Numbered from the stretch's first letter, positions 1-6,093 are shown. The stretch is DNA of 6,093 bases from Desulfobacterales bacterium (GCA_013042695.1 JABDPQ010000055.1:1-6093), one strand, 5' to 3'. Numbers and translations: made by a program. Notes: generated by a model not told the origin, from the letters alone.

Positions 1-89
1 AATTCAATGGTATAGTCCTGGTTGACAATGCAAACACCGTCTGTCATGGCTTCAAAAATAGTGATCAGGTTCTGCAGGTCATTTTTCAT
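1..89 (-). CDS. N-terminus of a probable PAS-domain signalling protein (partial)
   Basis: Only the first 29 codons are in the window; the gene runs off the left edge. The peptide begins MKNDLQNLITIFEAM and continues TDGVCIVNQDYTIE. The pattern of a short amphipathic helix, then I-F-E-A-M-x-D-G-V-x-I-V-(N/D)-x-x-Y-x-I, is the usual opening of a PAS sensor domain, where the strand after the DGV turn starts the PAS fold. Such N-termini occur in sensor histidine kinases, sigma-54 activators and diguanylate cyclases, and the output domain cannot be known from here. The start was chosen because the PAS helix begins directly after it. The ribosome binding site is weak: AAGG at 100-103, ten bases before the ATG. 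The PAS reading is family knowledge applied to a short peptide. That the frame is coding is fairly safe. Confidence 0.7.
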   Translation of the reverse strand, partial: MKNDLQNLITIFEAMTDGVCIVNQDYTIE

Positions 90-483
90 TTTGAGAGTAC
101 CTTATTCGAGTTTTTTATTTCACACCAAGTACATGCCAACCAGATCATGAGAGGTATTAAATTGTTAGGCTAATATGGAAAGACACTTGCTTCTGTTTTA
201 CCTTGTAATTCCCAACAACCTAGCTTATTTCTCCTCTCTTTTCTAGATTATTTCAAGTGGAATTCTCCATGAGCGACTCACCATATCTACTCCAGTTGTA
301 AGTTTAGGCCTGCTCAAGTTGGGTGTTTCTCAGATTGGTCAGGTTCGCACCAGCGACCCTAAGTTTTATGGGAATAAGCGCTGATGGAATGAACGGCAGG
401 AGGAGGGGGGTTGTTTGCTTTGGGATTATGCAGCAGAATACAGTACCTTGCTTGTCCAGTCCACCAGCTGATAGTGTCAGTGA
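90..483. other. Intergenic region without a recognisable gene
   Basis: This 394-base stretch separates the small cysteine protein from the PAS gene, both on the minus strand. I read both strands and found only very short frames with no coding character. The right part is C-rich on the minus strand around 395-411, downstream of the small gene's stop. The left part is A+T-rich and must carry the promoter of the PAS gene. No hairpin followed by a U-run that would be a clear intrinsic terminator is visible for the small gene. Confidence 0.6.
112..139 (-). promoter_or_regulatory. Candidate promoter for the PAS gene
   Basis: On the minus strand there is TTGGCA (134-139), a good -35 box, followed after 16 bases by TAAAAA (112-117), a poor -10 box with four of six consensus matches. 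Transcription would start about 16 bases before the ATG at 89. The same stretch also resembles a sigma-54 element (TGGCATG at 132-138), but its -12 part reads GGT and not TTGC. Position is the main support; the identity of the sigma factor is open. Confidence 0.3.
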
Positions 484-654
484 TTACGGTAATTTTTGCG
501 GTTGGCAGACGTTCTCAGCCTTAGCTGCACTCCGGCCACACCCTTGACAGTAATGCGTTGCTGGTTCGATCAGCGCAATATAAGCCGGCGGATCTTTAAC
601 GTGTAATTCATCAGCTACGTGTGCACAGAGTGTTTTTTCGTTATCATCGCTCAT
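484..654 (-). CDS. Small 56-residue cysteine protein, CxxCGR type, unknown function
   Basis: The frame starts at the ATG at 654-652, preceded by a strong GGAGG six bases upstream, and ends at TAA (486-484). The protein reads MSDDNEKTLCAHVADELHV, then KDPPAYIALIEPATHYCQGC, then GRSAAKAENVCQPQKLP. Cysteines lie at 10, 36, 39 and 50, with His12 and His34 nearby. C36-x-x-C39-G-R followed by a C-x-P near the end looks like a small zinc-ribbon or other metal-binding fold. From memory, short proteins with a Y-x-C-x-x-CGR-x-A-x-x-x-x-x-LC-x-P pattern are common as hypothetical proteins in deltaproteobacteria; I could not verify this. No signal peptide or membrane segment is present, so it should be cytoplasmic. 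It stands alone between two intergenic gaps. Function is not known. The start, ribosome binding site and residue composition make a real gene likely. Confidence 0.8.
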   Translation of the reverse strand: MSDDNEKTLCAHVADELHVKDPPAYIALIEPATHYCQGCGRSAAKAENVCQPQKLP

Positions 655-660
655 GATAGG

Positions 661-665
661 CCTCC
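661..665 (-). promoter_or_regulatory. Ribosome binding site of the 56-residue protein
   Basis: GGAGG on the minus strand, six bases (CCTATC) before the ATG at 654. This strong, ideally placed Shine-Dalgarno sequence fixes the start and is the main reason to accept such a short gene. Another ATG on this strand, at 668-666, lies just before GGAGG and has no such site. Confidence 0.8.
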
Positions 666-678
666 ATGAGTGTTAAGA

Positions 679-684
679 ATTATA
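679..684 (-). promoter_or_regulatory. Candidate -10 box (TATAAT) for the small gene
   Basis: A perfect TATAAT on the minus strand lies 24 bases before the ATG at 654, within an A+T-rich run. It would give a leader of roughly 15 to 20 bases that still includes the GGAGG. The bases 16 to 18 upstream (GGCTCC region) do not resemble TTGACA, so the promoter would need an activator or another contact. The match could also be chance in A+T-rich DNA. Confidence 0.4.
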
Positions 685-714
685 ATAATAAATCCTACAA
701 AGGAGCCACACATT

Positions 715-741
715 CAGGTCGTTATGAAAAACAACGACCTG
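715..741. repeat. Perfect inverted repeat, 9-bp arms with 9-base loop
   Basis: CAGGTCGTT (715-723) and AACGACCTG (733-741) are exact reverse complements around the loop ATGAAAAAC. The site lies in the gap between the carboxypeptidase and the small gene, about 30 bases upstream of the small gene's TATAAT. Read on the minus strand the RNA hairpin is not followed by a U-run; on the plus strand only GTTTAAATT follows. It could be an imperfect terminator for the carboxypeptidase transcript, an RNA-end stabilising hairpin, or an operator for the small gene. The structure is certain; the role is not. Confidence 0.6.
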
Positions 742-836
742 GTTTAAATTCTAGACACAGAGTGGTGATTGTCAACGACATTAAGAAGGCACAGTATATA
801 GCTTCGCTTTGGTTGCATTGATCGGTACATAGGCTT

Positions 837-922
837 TTAGAAAATTCCTACTATGGCGCCATTCACAAGACATTTGTTCCTGTCAGGGTTGATGGCCGAA
901 CATTTACATAATGCCTCCTTTT
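837..922 (-). pseudogene. Strong Shine-Dalgarno followed by a possible broken small Cys-rich gene
   Basis: Two bases after the carboxypeptidase stop codon the minus strand reads AAAAGGAGG (922-914), then CATT and an ATG (909-907) that is followed at once by TAA. The next ATG (903-901) opens only a six-residue frame, MFGHQP. In another frame a 24-codon open stretch runs from 911 to a TAA at 837-839, reading LCKCSAINPDRN then KCLVNGAIVGIF, with three cysteines, but it has no start codon. If two bases (TG or GT) were restored after the ATG, the site would read ATG TGT AAA TGT and open this whole frame at correct spacing. That suggests a small gene broken by a two-base deletion. The alternative is that the purine run is chance. 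Speculative. Confidence 0.25.
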
Positions 923-924
923 AA

Positions 925-2421
925 TCACTCCTGATTAATGTACCTTTCTTTGAGGTGAGCAAGGAACCATGCTGGATTTGTACCTTCACCTGTTGCCTGC
1001 TCAATAATCTCCTGCGAGTCCATGGAACTTGCCTTACTCCAGATAGTATCTTTCAACCAATCATGCACAAAGGTGACATCTCCCTGCCCCAGTCTCTCAT
1101 TCCAGTTAGGGTGAGTTCTCTTGATAGCAGCAAATAGTTGAGCACTGTTTACTGCTCCCAGCGTATATGAAGGGAAATAGCCAAAAGAGCCATCGGTCCA
1201 ATGAATATCCTGCAGACAACCGTCGGTATAGTTCCCTTTTGTTGACAAACCGAGATAGTTTGTCATGCTGTCATCCCAGGCTTCTGGAATATCAGCGGCT
1301 TCGAGTTCGCCGTTGATAAGTTTGCTTTCAATCTCAAAACGAAGAATGACATGGAGGGGATAGCTCACTTCGTCTGCTTCCACACGTATATAGCTTGGGC
1401 GTACCTGGCTACAGGCAGACCAGATATGCTCACGTGATGTTTCAGATGTTTGAGGCAGATATTCATGTATCGATTTGGTAAAAAATGACAGAAAGGCTTT
1501 TGACAGAAACAAATGTTTTTCAAAGAGCAAACTCTGGCTTTCATGGATACACATGTTCCTTGAAGAGCCGATGGGAAGTCCCTCCCATTTGGAAGGCAGG
1601 CCGGCTTCATAGCTGGCATGCCCGGTTTCGTGAGCAGTTGCCTGGAGCGCGTCCAGGAAGTCGCTGCGGCGAAATCTCGTGGTTATACGATGATCACCTC
1701 GATCACCCGTGCTGAAAGGATGATTGCTTTCATCAAGGCGCCCCTGATTAAAGTTAAAACCAAGGTATCCCATTAGTTTCTGGTTGAGTTTTTTCTGAGC
1801 GCTTGTCGAGAATGGGCCATGGAAGACAGCAGTCTCAGCTGTTTGGCTCTCTGATATCTGTTTAACGAGACCTGGCAGCTCCGCTTTTAGCTCGACAAAA
1901 ATCTGCTCGATGAGTTCACTGCTGTCGCCGGTGCAGTAAAGATCGAGTAAGGCATCATATGGTGTTTTATGCCTATCGGATGCCGCAGACTGCCGTGCCA
2001 TAGCCTCCTGCCGTGACAAGTTGACCACTTCTCTGAAATTGAGCAAAAATGAATCCCAGTCATTATCCTTTCTCTGCTTTCTCCAGCCATGTTCGCAGAG
2101 AGAGCCTGCCAGTGATTTAGCCTTCACCAGATCTGAAGGAATGCACAGCGCCTGTTGATGCACTCTGCTCATCTCGAAAAGACTTCGTCGAGTCTCATCA
2201 TCACACTCCTGCTGCAAGCAGTTTTCTAGAAGCTCTGCAAGGTAAGTAGAGGAGAGGAGCTCATGATGCATTGCCGAGAGCTCGGCAATGGAGTTTGATC
2301 GAGAGTGGTTGCCGCCCGGCGGCATCATTACCAGCTGGTCCCACTGAAGAAATGTAACGGCATGATTCAGCCGCGCAAGTTTACCAAAATGCTCTTTGAG
2401 CAGTTCATATGGTTTGGACAT
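925..2421 (-). CDS. M32-family metallocarboxypeptidase (carboxypeptidase Taq type)
   Basis: A complete 498-residue cytoplasmic zinc carboxypeptidase, the usual length for family M32, which removes amino acids one at a time from peptide C-termini. All family motifs are present in order: HPF (234-236) with D243-x-R245-x-T247 before the active site; HETGH at 264-268, giving zinc ligands His264 and His268 and the catalytic Glu265; HESQS at 293-297, giving the third zinc ligand Glu294, 26 residues after His268 as in characterised members; I345-R-x-x-A-D-E351 followed by YPLHVILRFEIE; and GCLQDIHW (401-408) with GYFPSY (414-419) near the C-terminus. The fold is all-helical with no signal peptide. 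The start is supported by the N-terminal pattern YELLKEHF...LQWDQLVMMPPGG, typical of the family, although the ribosome binding site is weak (only AAGAG directly before the ATG). It follows the RND gene after 117 bases and probably has its own promoter. A role in peptide turnover is the likely job; no link to the pump is evident. Confidence 0.95.
   Translation of the reverse strand: MSKPYELLKEHFGKLARLNHAVTFLQWDQLVMMPPGGNHSRSNSIAELSAMHHELLSSTYLAELLENCLQQECDDETRRSLFEMSRVHQQALCIPSDLVKAKSLAGSLCEHGWRKQRKDNDWDSFLLNFREVVNLSRQEAMARQSAASDRHKTPYDALLDLYCTGDSSELIEQIFVELKAELPGLVKQISESQTAETAVFHGPFSTSAQKKLNQKLMGYLGFNFNQGRLDESNHPFSTGDRGDHRITTRFRRSDFLDALQATAHETGHASYEAGLPSKWEGLPIGSSRNMCIHESQSLLFEKHLFLSKAFLSFFTKSIHEYLPQTSETSREHIWSACSQVRPSYIRVEADEVSYPLHVILRFEIESKLINGELEAADIPEAWDDSMTNYLGLSTKGNYTDGCLQDIHWTDGSFGYFPSYTLGAVNSAQLFAAIKRTHPNWNERLGQGDVTFVHDWLKDTIWSKASSMDSQEIIEQATGEGTNPAWFLAHLKERYINQE
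2269..2290. repeat. Perfect inverted repeat (10-bp arms, 2-base centre) inside the carboxypeptidase gene
   Basis: CATTGCCGAG (2269-2278) and CTCGGCAATG (2281-2290) are exact reverse complements separated by AG. The site encodes the S-I-A-E-L-S-A-M segment near residues 44 to 51 of the M32 protein, a region that is conserved in the family (A-E-L-x-x-L-x-H). The protein sequence may therefore explain most of it. In RNA a two-base loop is tight, so several stem pairs would have to open. Confidence 0.55.
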
Positions 2422-2464
2422 CTCTTATTCGTTTATTGACACAATTATTGAGTTGAAACCACTA

Positions 2465-2479
2465 TTCTTTGCCAAAGAA
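2465..2479. promoter_or_regulatory. 15-bp perfect palindrome upstream of the carboxypeptidase, possible operator
   Basis: On the minus strand TTCTTTG-G-CAAAGAA has two 7-bp arms around one central base. It lies in the 117-bp gap between the RND stop and the M32 start, ending about 43 bases before the M32 ATG. The single-base centre makes it a better DNA-binding site for a dimeric regulator than an RNA hairpin. It contains TTGGCA, which could serve as a -35 box, but no good -10 box stands at 16 to 18 bases from it (AATAAT is about 20 bases away). If that promoter is real the palindrome would overlap it and could repress. Role inferred from position and symmetry only. Confidence 0.35.
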
Positions 2480-2538
2480 CACATACCCCCTTTTGCAGCA
2501 ATATTTTCGCACAATCTATCTTGTTTTGCCTGCTTTTT

Positions 2539-5500
2539 CTAGATCCTTCTCATTTCTTCCCCGTTGAGGCCACCTGCTCTTGAAAAAACATGCTGCAGAC
2601 GAGCGGTTGCTCTTCTCCTCATTTGCGACAGCTCCTCAAAGAGCGAGTATAACGAGGGTACAACTACCAGGGTCAAAAAAGTGGCCACCATGAGACCGAA
2701 AATAACCACAACCGCCATCGATCGCCACCACTGACTTGATTCACTCACCCAAGAGATCGCCAAATGATGAAAATCAAATGATATGCCAGTAACCATAGGC
2801 AGGAGACCGAGAATTGTTGTGACTGCCGTCAGAATAACCGGACGGAGCCTGGTAGCACCAGCGGCAACTACAGCCTCCTGAACGCCCAGGCCCCGTTTTC
2901 GCAGCTTATTGATGTAATCTACCAGTACAATAGCGTTGTTTACGACGACACCGGCCAGGGAAATAACTCCGACACTGGTCATGATTATACCGAAAGGCTG
3001 ACGAAACAGGGCCAGTCCCAGAAAAGCCCCGCCCAGAGAAAGGACAACCGAGGTCATTATGATAAAGGGCAAGGTGATGGAATTAAACTGGCTTACTAAA
3101 ACAAAGAAGATTAGAAACAGGGCAATAACAAATGCCTTGACCAGAAATTCTTCTGATTCTTTCTGCATTTCCAATTCTCCGGTGAAGTCCAGAGCGTAAC
3201 CGGACGGTAGAGGAAACTCCTTTAACAATACTTCAGCCTGAGCACGGGCCACCGGTCCGGGGATAATAGTCTCATTTACATTAGCCTTTATCGTTACAAC
3301 CCGCCGATTGTCAATTCTAACAATATCGCCACTGGCACCGGTATACTGAATATCCGCCAAAGTGGAAAGAGGCACCATTTCGCCCGACGGTACGGGGATC
3401 ATCAATTCCCTCAGGACATTGGTCAAGCGCCGGTCTGCCTCCGGCAATTGTACGGTTATATCATAATCCTTATTACGCTCTCGAAAGGAGGAAACATCCA
3501 GGCCGTTGTAAGCGGTTTTCAGTGCGAAACCAATCATGTCGGTGGTCAGGCCAAAAAGTGCTGCTTTTTGCCGGTCGATAACCACCTGTATAGAGGGAGT
3601 TCCCTCGCTGTAATCATCACGCACATCCAGGACGTGCGGTATTTTAGCTATCATTTCCCTGATCTGTTTGGATAATTTGCCAAGCACGACCAGATTATCG
3701 CCGGCGATTTCGATATTGATCGGCGCTCCTGTTGCCGGCCCTTCCTCACCCGCAGCAATGGTTATCTTTGCACCTGGGATATCGGCCACCCGATTTCTTA
3801 TATCCTCTATGGTTTCGGAAACGGAACGCTTCTGTTCGTCAAGATCAATAAATCTGACACCGATATTGTTCGGTGTGTTGCTGCTGAACATGGCAGCGCC
3901 ACCAGCCGTGCTTACTGCCTTGGTAAAAATATTTTTGATATTACCAAGATCACTTGGGCCCATGAAACTGCTCCCGTCAGCTTTCTGATGTTGCTTGCTC
4001 TCGAAGACATTGGCATACATTTCTTCTGAAATATCCTCAGCACTGTTCGACCCGCCTGCAACACCTCCTGCAATTGCCACTTCTACTCTTTTTACCAGCC
4101 GGTCGATATATTCAAGGTCTGCACCTTCAGGTGGTTCTACATTAATGTACATTGATTTGGGCTGTATATCGGGGAAAAATTCAATCGGTTTTTCCAGTCC
4201 GATAACGAGCATCCATCCCTGAACCAGGAGAACCAGAGAAGCAAAGGCGGTCATAACGATAATAATCGGCCGTTTAATTGCAAATTGAAGAACCCGGGTA
4301 TATCTCTTCAACATTTTCCCTTTTATCTCTACAGGTTTTTCACCGGCTGCCGTTATTGCATCAATGGACAGTTTATTTTGATGCCTGGTGCCCGTGGTTT
4401 TCATGAACATTGATGCCAGTGCTGGATTGATCACCATAGCCACAAAGAGACTTGATGTCAGCGTAACGATCAGGGTCAGCGGCAGGTAGCGCATGAACTC
4501 ACCCATTATCCCCGGCCAGAAAAGCATCGGGGAAAAGGCGGCCAGAGTTGTCAGTGTAGATCCGATTATCGGGTAGGCCACCTCTGATGTCGCCCGCTTT
4601 GCTGCTTCAAACCGGGGTGCTCCCTGTTCCATGTAGCGATAGATGTTTTCGATAATGACAATAGCATTATCCACCAGCATACCCAGTGCCAGTGTCAGGC
4701 CGAAAAGGACCACGACGTTCAAGGTGATGCCCATGAGATAAAGAAACGTGAATGAGAGTAGCATCGAAAATGGTATCGCCATACTGACCAGTATGGCGTT
4801 TCGAAGTCCCATGGCAAAGAAAATTACCACGACAACCAGAAAAAGCCCGCTGAGAATATTATTTTCCAGGTCAGCCACCATGTTTTTTGTATCACTGGCT
4901 TTATCCATGACCTTGACGATCCCAGTGTTCTTTGGCCAGGCAGGTTTTGCCTTCTCGATCAACTCATCAACCTCATCGCTGATCGATATGATATTCTCAC
5001 CGGAACGTTTTTTTACGGCGATACTGATCGCCTCCCGGCCATCGAGTCTTGATCGGCTCGTTTCTTCTTTAAATCCGTCAATTACCATTGCCACGTCTTT
5101 AAGATAGACTGGCTGACCGTTATGCGTGCCCATAACCAGGCCGTAGATCTCATCCGGGCTTTTAAATTCTCCTGGCACCTGCAGCTGAAATCGCCCAGCG
5201 CCCATGCGGATTGCTCCCCCGGAAGTATTTCGATTTTCGCTGAACAGTTTCTCTTGAAATGTGGCGATTGACATTCCGTAATAGGTCAATTTATCAGGGT
5301 TGACTTCCACCCGTATCTCGCGCTCAAGCCCACCGGTAATCTCGGCTTCGAGAATACCTGAAACAGCTTCAATATCATCCTTTAAATCATCGGCGACATC
5401 CTTTAAACAAGGTAGACCGCACATACCGTAAAGGGAATAGACAGCAATTGGCAGTTCGGATAAATTCACTTCAAAGACGGCAGGATCATTTTCAAGATCA

Positions 5501-5862
5501 GCGGGCAGCTGACTTTTTGCCTCATCCACCTTATCTTTGACATCCTGAAGGGCCTTTTCAATGTCAGTTCCAGTGACAAATTCTATATTTATTGAAGAAA
5601 GCCCTTCGGAACTGACAGACTGGATTTTTTTTACCCCTTCGATCCCTTTAAGTTTTTTCTCTATCTCAATGGTGATTGCAGTCTCGATATCGGTTGGAGA
5701 GACGCCCTGGTAGCTGGTGGAGATAAAGACATACGGGATGGTTATGTCCGGATCGTTTTCCCGTGGAATTACCAGGTAACTGTACACCCCTAAAGCGATG
5801 ATGATAACCGCAAGCACCATCACGGTTACGGACTTGTTAACGGCTGTATCAGAGATAATCAT
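2539..5862 (-). CDS. RND efflux permease subunit (AcrB/HAE1-like)
   Basis: A complete 1107-residue inner membrane proton-driven pump of the RND superfamily (ACR_tran family), which works as a trimer with a periplasmic adaptor and an outer membrane channel to expel compounds. Twelve membrane segments can be read: one at 10-32, five at about 335-488, one at 531-555 and five at about 905-1076, with two large periplasmic porter/docking loops at 33-334 and 556-904, the typical RND duplication. TM4 holds GMLVDNAIVIIENI, with Asp398 matching the essential proton-relay Asp407 of AcrB; the neighbouring Asp408 position is Asn399. TM10 reads VVVNNAIVLVDY, with Asn975 where AcrB has Lys940. Those substitutions occur in RND branches other than AcrB itself, so substrates cannot be inferred from AcrB. 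The length is somewhat above the usual 1020 to 1060, partly through a basic tail of about 30 residues after TM12. A CGLPC pair (Cys148, Cys152) lies in the first porter region. The start overlaps the adaptor stop (ATGA) and has GGAGG seven bases upstream. Substrate unknown: drugs, solvents, metals or lipids remain possible, though the family type favours organic compounds. Confidence 0.93.
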   Translation of the reverse strand: MIISDTAVNKSVTVMVLAVIIIALGVYSYLVIPRENDPDITIPYVFISTSYQGVSPTDIETAITIEIEKKLKGIEGVKKIQSVSSEGLSSINIEFVTGTDIEKALQDVKDKVDEAKSQLPADLENDPAVFEVNLSELPIAVYSLYGMCGLPCLKDVADDLKDDIEAVSGILEAEITGGLEREIRVEVNPDKLTYYGMSIATFQEKLFSENRNTSGGAIRMGAGRFQLQVPGEFKSPDEIYGLVMGTHNGQPVYLKDVAMVIDGFKEETSRSRLDGREAISIAVKKRSGENIISISDEVDELIEKAKPAWPKNTGIVKVMDKASDTKNMVADLENNILSGLFLVVVVIFFAMGLRNAILVSMAIPFSMLLSFTFLYLMGITLNVVVLFGLTLALGMLVDNAIVIIENIYRYMEQGAPRFEAAKRATSEVAYPIIGSTLTTLAAFSPMLFWPGIMGEFMRYLPLTLIVTLTSSLFVAMVINPALASMFMKTTGTRHQNKLSIDAITAAGEKPVEIKGKMLKRYTRVLQFAIKRPIIIVMTAFASLVLLVQGWMLVIGLEKPIEFFPDIQPKSMYINVEPPEGADLEYIDRLVKRVEVAIAGGVAGGSNSAEDISEEMYANVFESKQHQKADGSSFMGPSDLGNIKNIFTKAVSTAGGAAMFSSNTPNNIGVRFIDLDEQKRSVSETIEDIRNRVADIPGAKITIAAGEEGPATGAPINIEIAGDNLVVLGKLSKQIREMIAKIPHVLDVRDDYSEGTPSIQVVIDRQKAALFGLTTDMIGFALKTAYNGLDVSSFRERNKDYDITVQLPEADRRLTNVLRELMIPVPSGEMVPLSTLADIQYTGASGDIVRIDNRRVVTIKANVNETIIPGPVARAQAEVLLKEFPLPSGYALDFTGELEMQKESEEFLVKAFVIALFLIFFVLVSQFNSITLPFIIMTSVVLSLGGAFLGLALFRQPFGIIMTSVGVISLAGVVVNNAIVLVDYINKLRKRGLGVQEAVVAAGATRLRPVILTAVTTILGLLPMVTGISFDFHHLAISWVSESSQWWRSMAVVVIFGLMVATFLTLVVVPSLYSLFEELSQMRRRATARLQHVFSRAGGLNGEEMRRI

Positions 5863-6093
5863 AACAATACCTCCAGAGAATCGTTAATAACCCGTACAAC
5901 GTTTAATTTATGTCCCTGATCAATGTCCCTGTGACCTTCGACAACAATGCGACTGCCGTAAGAGAGCCCCTCAGTAACCTGCACCCGCCAGTCCTCAATT
6001 ATGCCGAGTTCAACCGGCAGCTGCCTGGCAAGGCCATTTTCTTCGATGTAAACGTACTGCCGGTCCTGTCTCTTGATGACGGTGAACAGAGGC
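5859..6093 (-). CDS. C-terminal end of an RND periplasmic adaptor (membrane fusion protein), partial
   Basis: Seventy-seven residues up to the TGA are visible; the start lies beyond the right edge. The segment begins PLFTVIKRQDRQYVYIEENG and continues with A-R-Q-L-P-V-E-L-G, then V-T-E-G-L-S-Y-G-S-R-I-V-V-E-G. This is the standard end of HlyD/AcrA-type adaptors: the membrane-proximal beta domain, with a V-Y-x-x-E-x-G-x-A-x-x-x-x-V-x-x-G strand pattern and the G-L-x-x-G-x-x-V-V-x-x-G closing turn. The adaptor bridges the inner membrane pump and the outer membrane channel in the periplasm. Its stop overlaps the permease ATG by four bases (ATGA), so the two are co-transcribed and translationally coupled. 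The signal peptide or lipoprotein signal, the hairpin and the lipoyl domain are outside the window. Confidence 0.88.
   Translation of the reverse strand, partial: PLFTVIKRQDRQYVYIEENGLARQLPVELGIIEDWRVQVTEGLSYGSRIVVEGHRDIDQGHKLNVVRVINDSLEVLL
5870..5874 (-). promoter_or_regulatory. Ribosome binding site of the RND permease
   Basis: GGAGG on the minus strand, seven bases (TATTGTT) before the permease ATG at 5862. It lies within the last codons of the adaptor gene, so ribosomes finishing the adaptor can restart on the permease. It decides the start at 5862. Confidence 0.75.

Noticed and set aside
123..138. Sigma-54-like element TGGCATG...TGGT upstream of the PAS gene
   Set aside because: The -24 half is good, but the -12 half lacks the TTGC core with the G-C at the required spacing, and a sigma-70-like reading of the same bases is about as good.
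337..358. Imperfect hairpin with GGTC/GACC and GGTTCGCACC, resembling a tRNA T-arm
   Set aside because: The stem is interrupted by bulges, and no acceptor stem, anticodon arm or D-arm can be built around it on either strand.
395..411. G-rich tract (GG-CA-GG-A-GG-A-GGGGGG) on the plus strand, possible two-layer quadruplex or plus-strand Shine-Dalgarno
   Set aside because: No plausible frame follows it on the plus strand and two-layer quadruplexes arise often by chance. The C-rich opposite strand could help Rho-dependent termination after the small gene, but nothing specific supports it.
323..547. Plus-strand frame of 74 residues
   Set aside because: It overlaps antisense the well-supported 56-residue minus-strand gene, has no proper ribosome binding site at its start, and its composition resembles no protein family.
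3668..5107. Several plus-strand frames of 75 to 119 residues inside the RND gene (also 955-1137 and 1485-1715 within the carboxypeptidase)
   Set aside because: They lie antisense to long, clearly coding minus-strand genes and mirror their codon structure, so they are shadows.
5911..5932. Direct repeat of TGTCCCTG, 13 bases apart
   Set aside because: It lies in the adaptor coding region, encoding H-R-D-I-D-Q-G-H, is only two copies of eight bases and is likely chance.

Overview
The window reads as an ordinary stretch of a mid-GC, Gram-negative bacterial chromosome. Every gene I can support lies on the minus strand. The efflux pump implies an outer membrane. The protein style (the RND subtype, the small CGR-type cysteine protein, an M32 carboxypeptidase) fits Desulfobacterota/deltaproteobacteria, but that assignment rests on impression and not on any search. 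No mobile element, CRISPR array, tRNA or rRNA gene is visible.

In the direction of transcription (right to left): the right edge holds the last 77 residues of a periplasmic adaptor (membrane fusion protein) of an RND efflux system. Its stop codon overlaps the start of a 1107-residue RND permease (5862 to 2539) in an ATGA junction, so the two are translationally coupled parts of one pump operon; the operon's promoter, and any outer membrane channel gene, lie outside the window. A 117-bp gap containing a perfect 15-bp palindrome follows. Next is a complete M32-family metallocarboxypeptidase (2421 to 925) with all its catalytic motifs.

Downstream of it is a 270-bp interval. It holds a strong Shine-Dalgarno sequence with no usable reading frame behind it (a possible broken small Cys-rich gene), a perfect 9-bp hairpin, and a TATAAT box. 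The interval leads to a 56-residue cysteine-containing protein (654 to 484) with a textbook ribosome binding site; this small gene is easy to miss. After a 394-bp gap without genes, the left edge holds the first 29 codons of what looks like a PAS-domain signalling protein.

The pump genes work together to export compounds across the envelope. The carboxypeptidase, the small protein and the PAS protein have no functional link to the pump that the sequence shows. I see no convincing new multi-gene system. The points most worth a second look are the 56-residue protein, the broken-looking small frame just after the carboxypeptidase, the intergenic palindrome and hairpin, and a cysteine pair in the pump's periplasmic domain.
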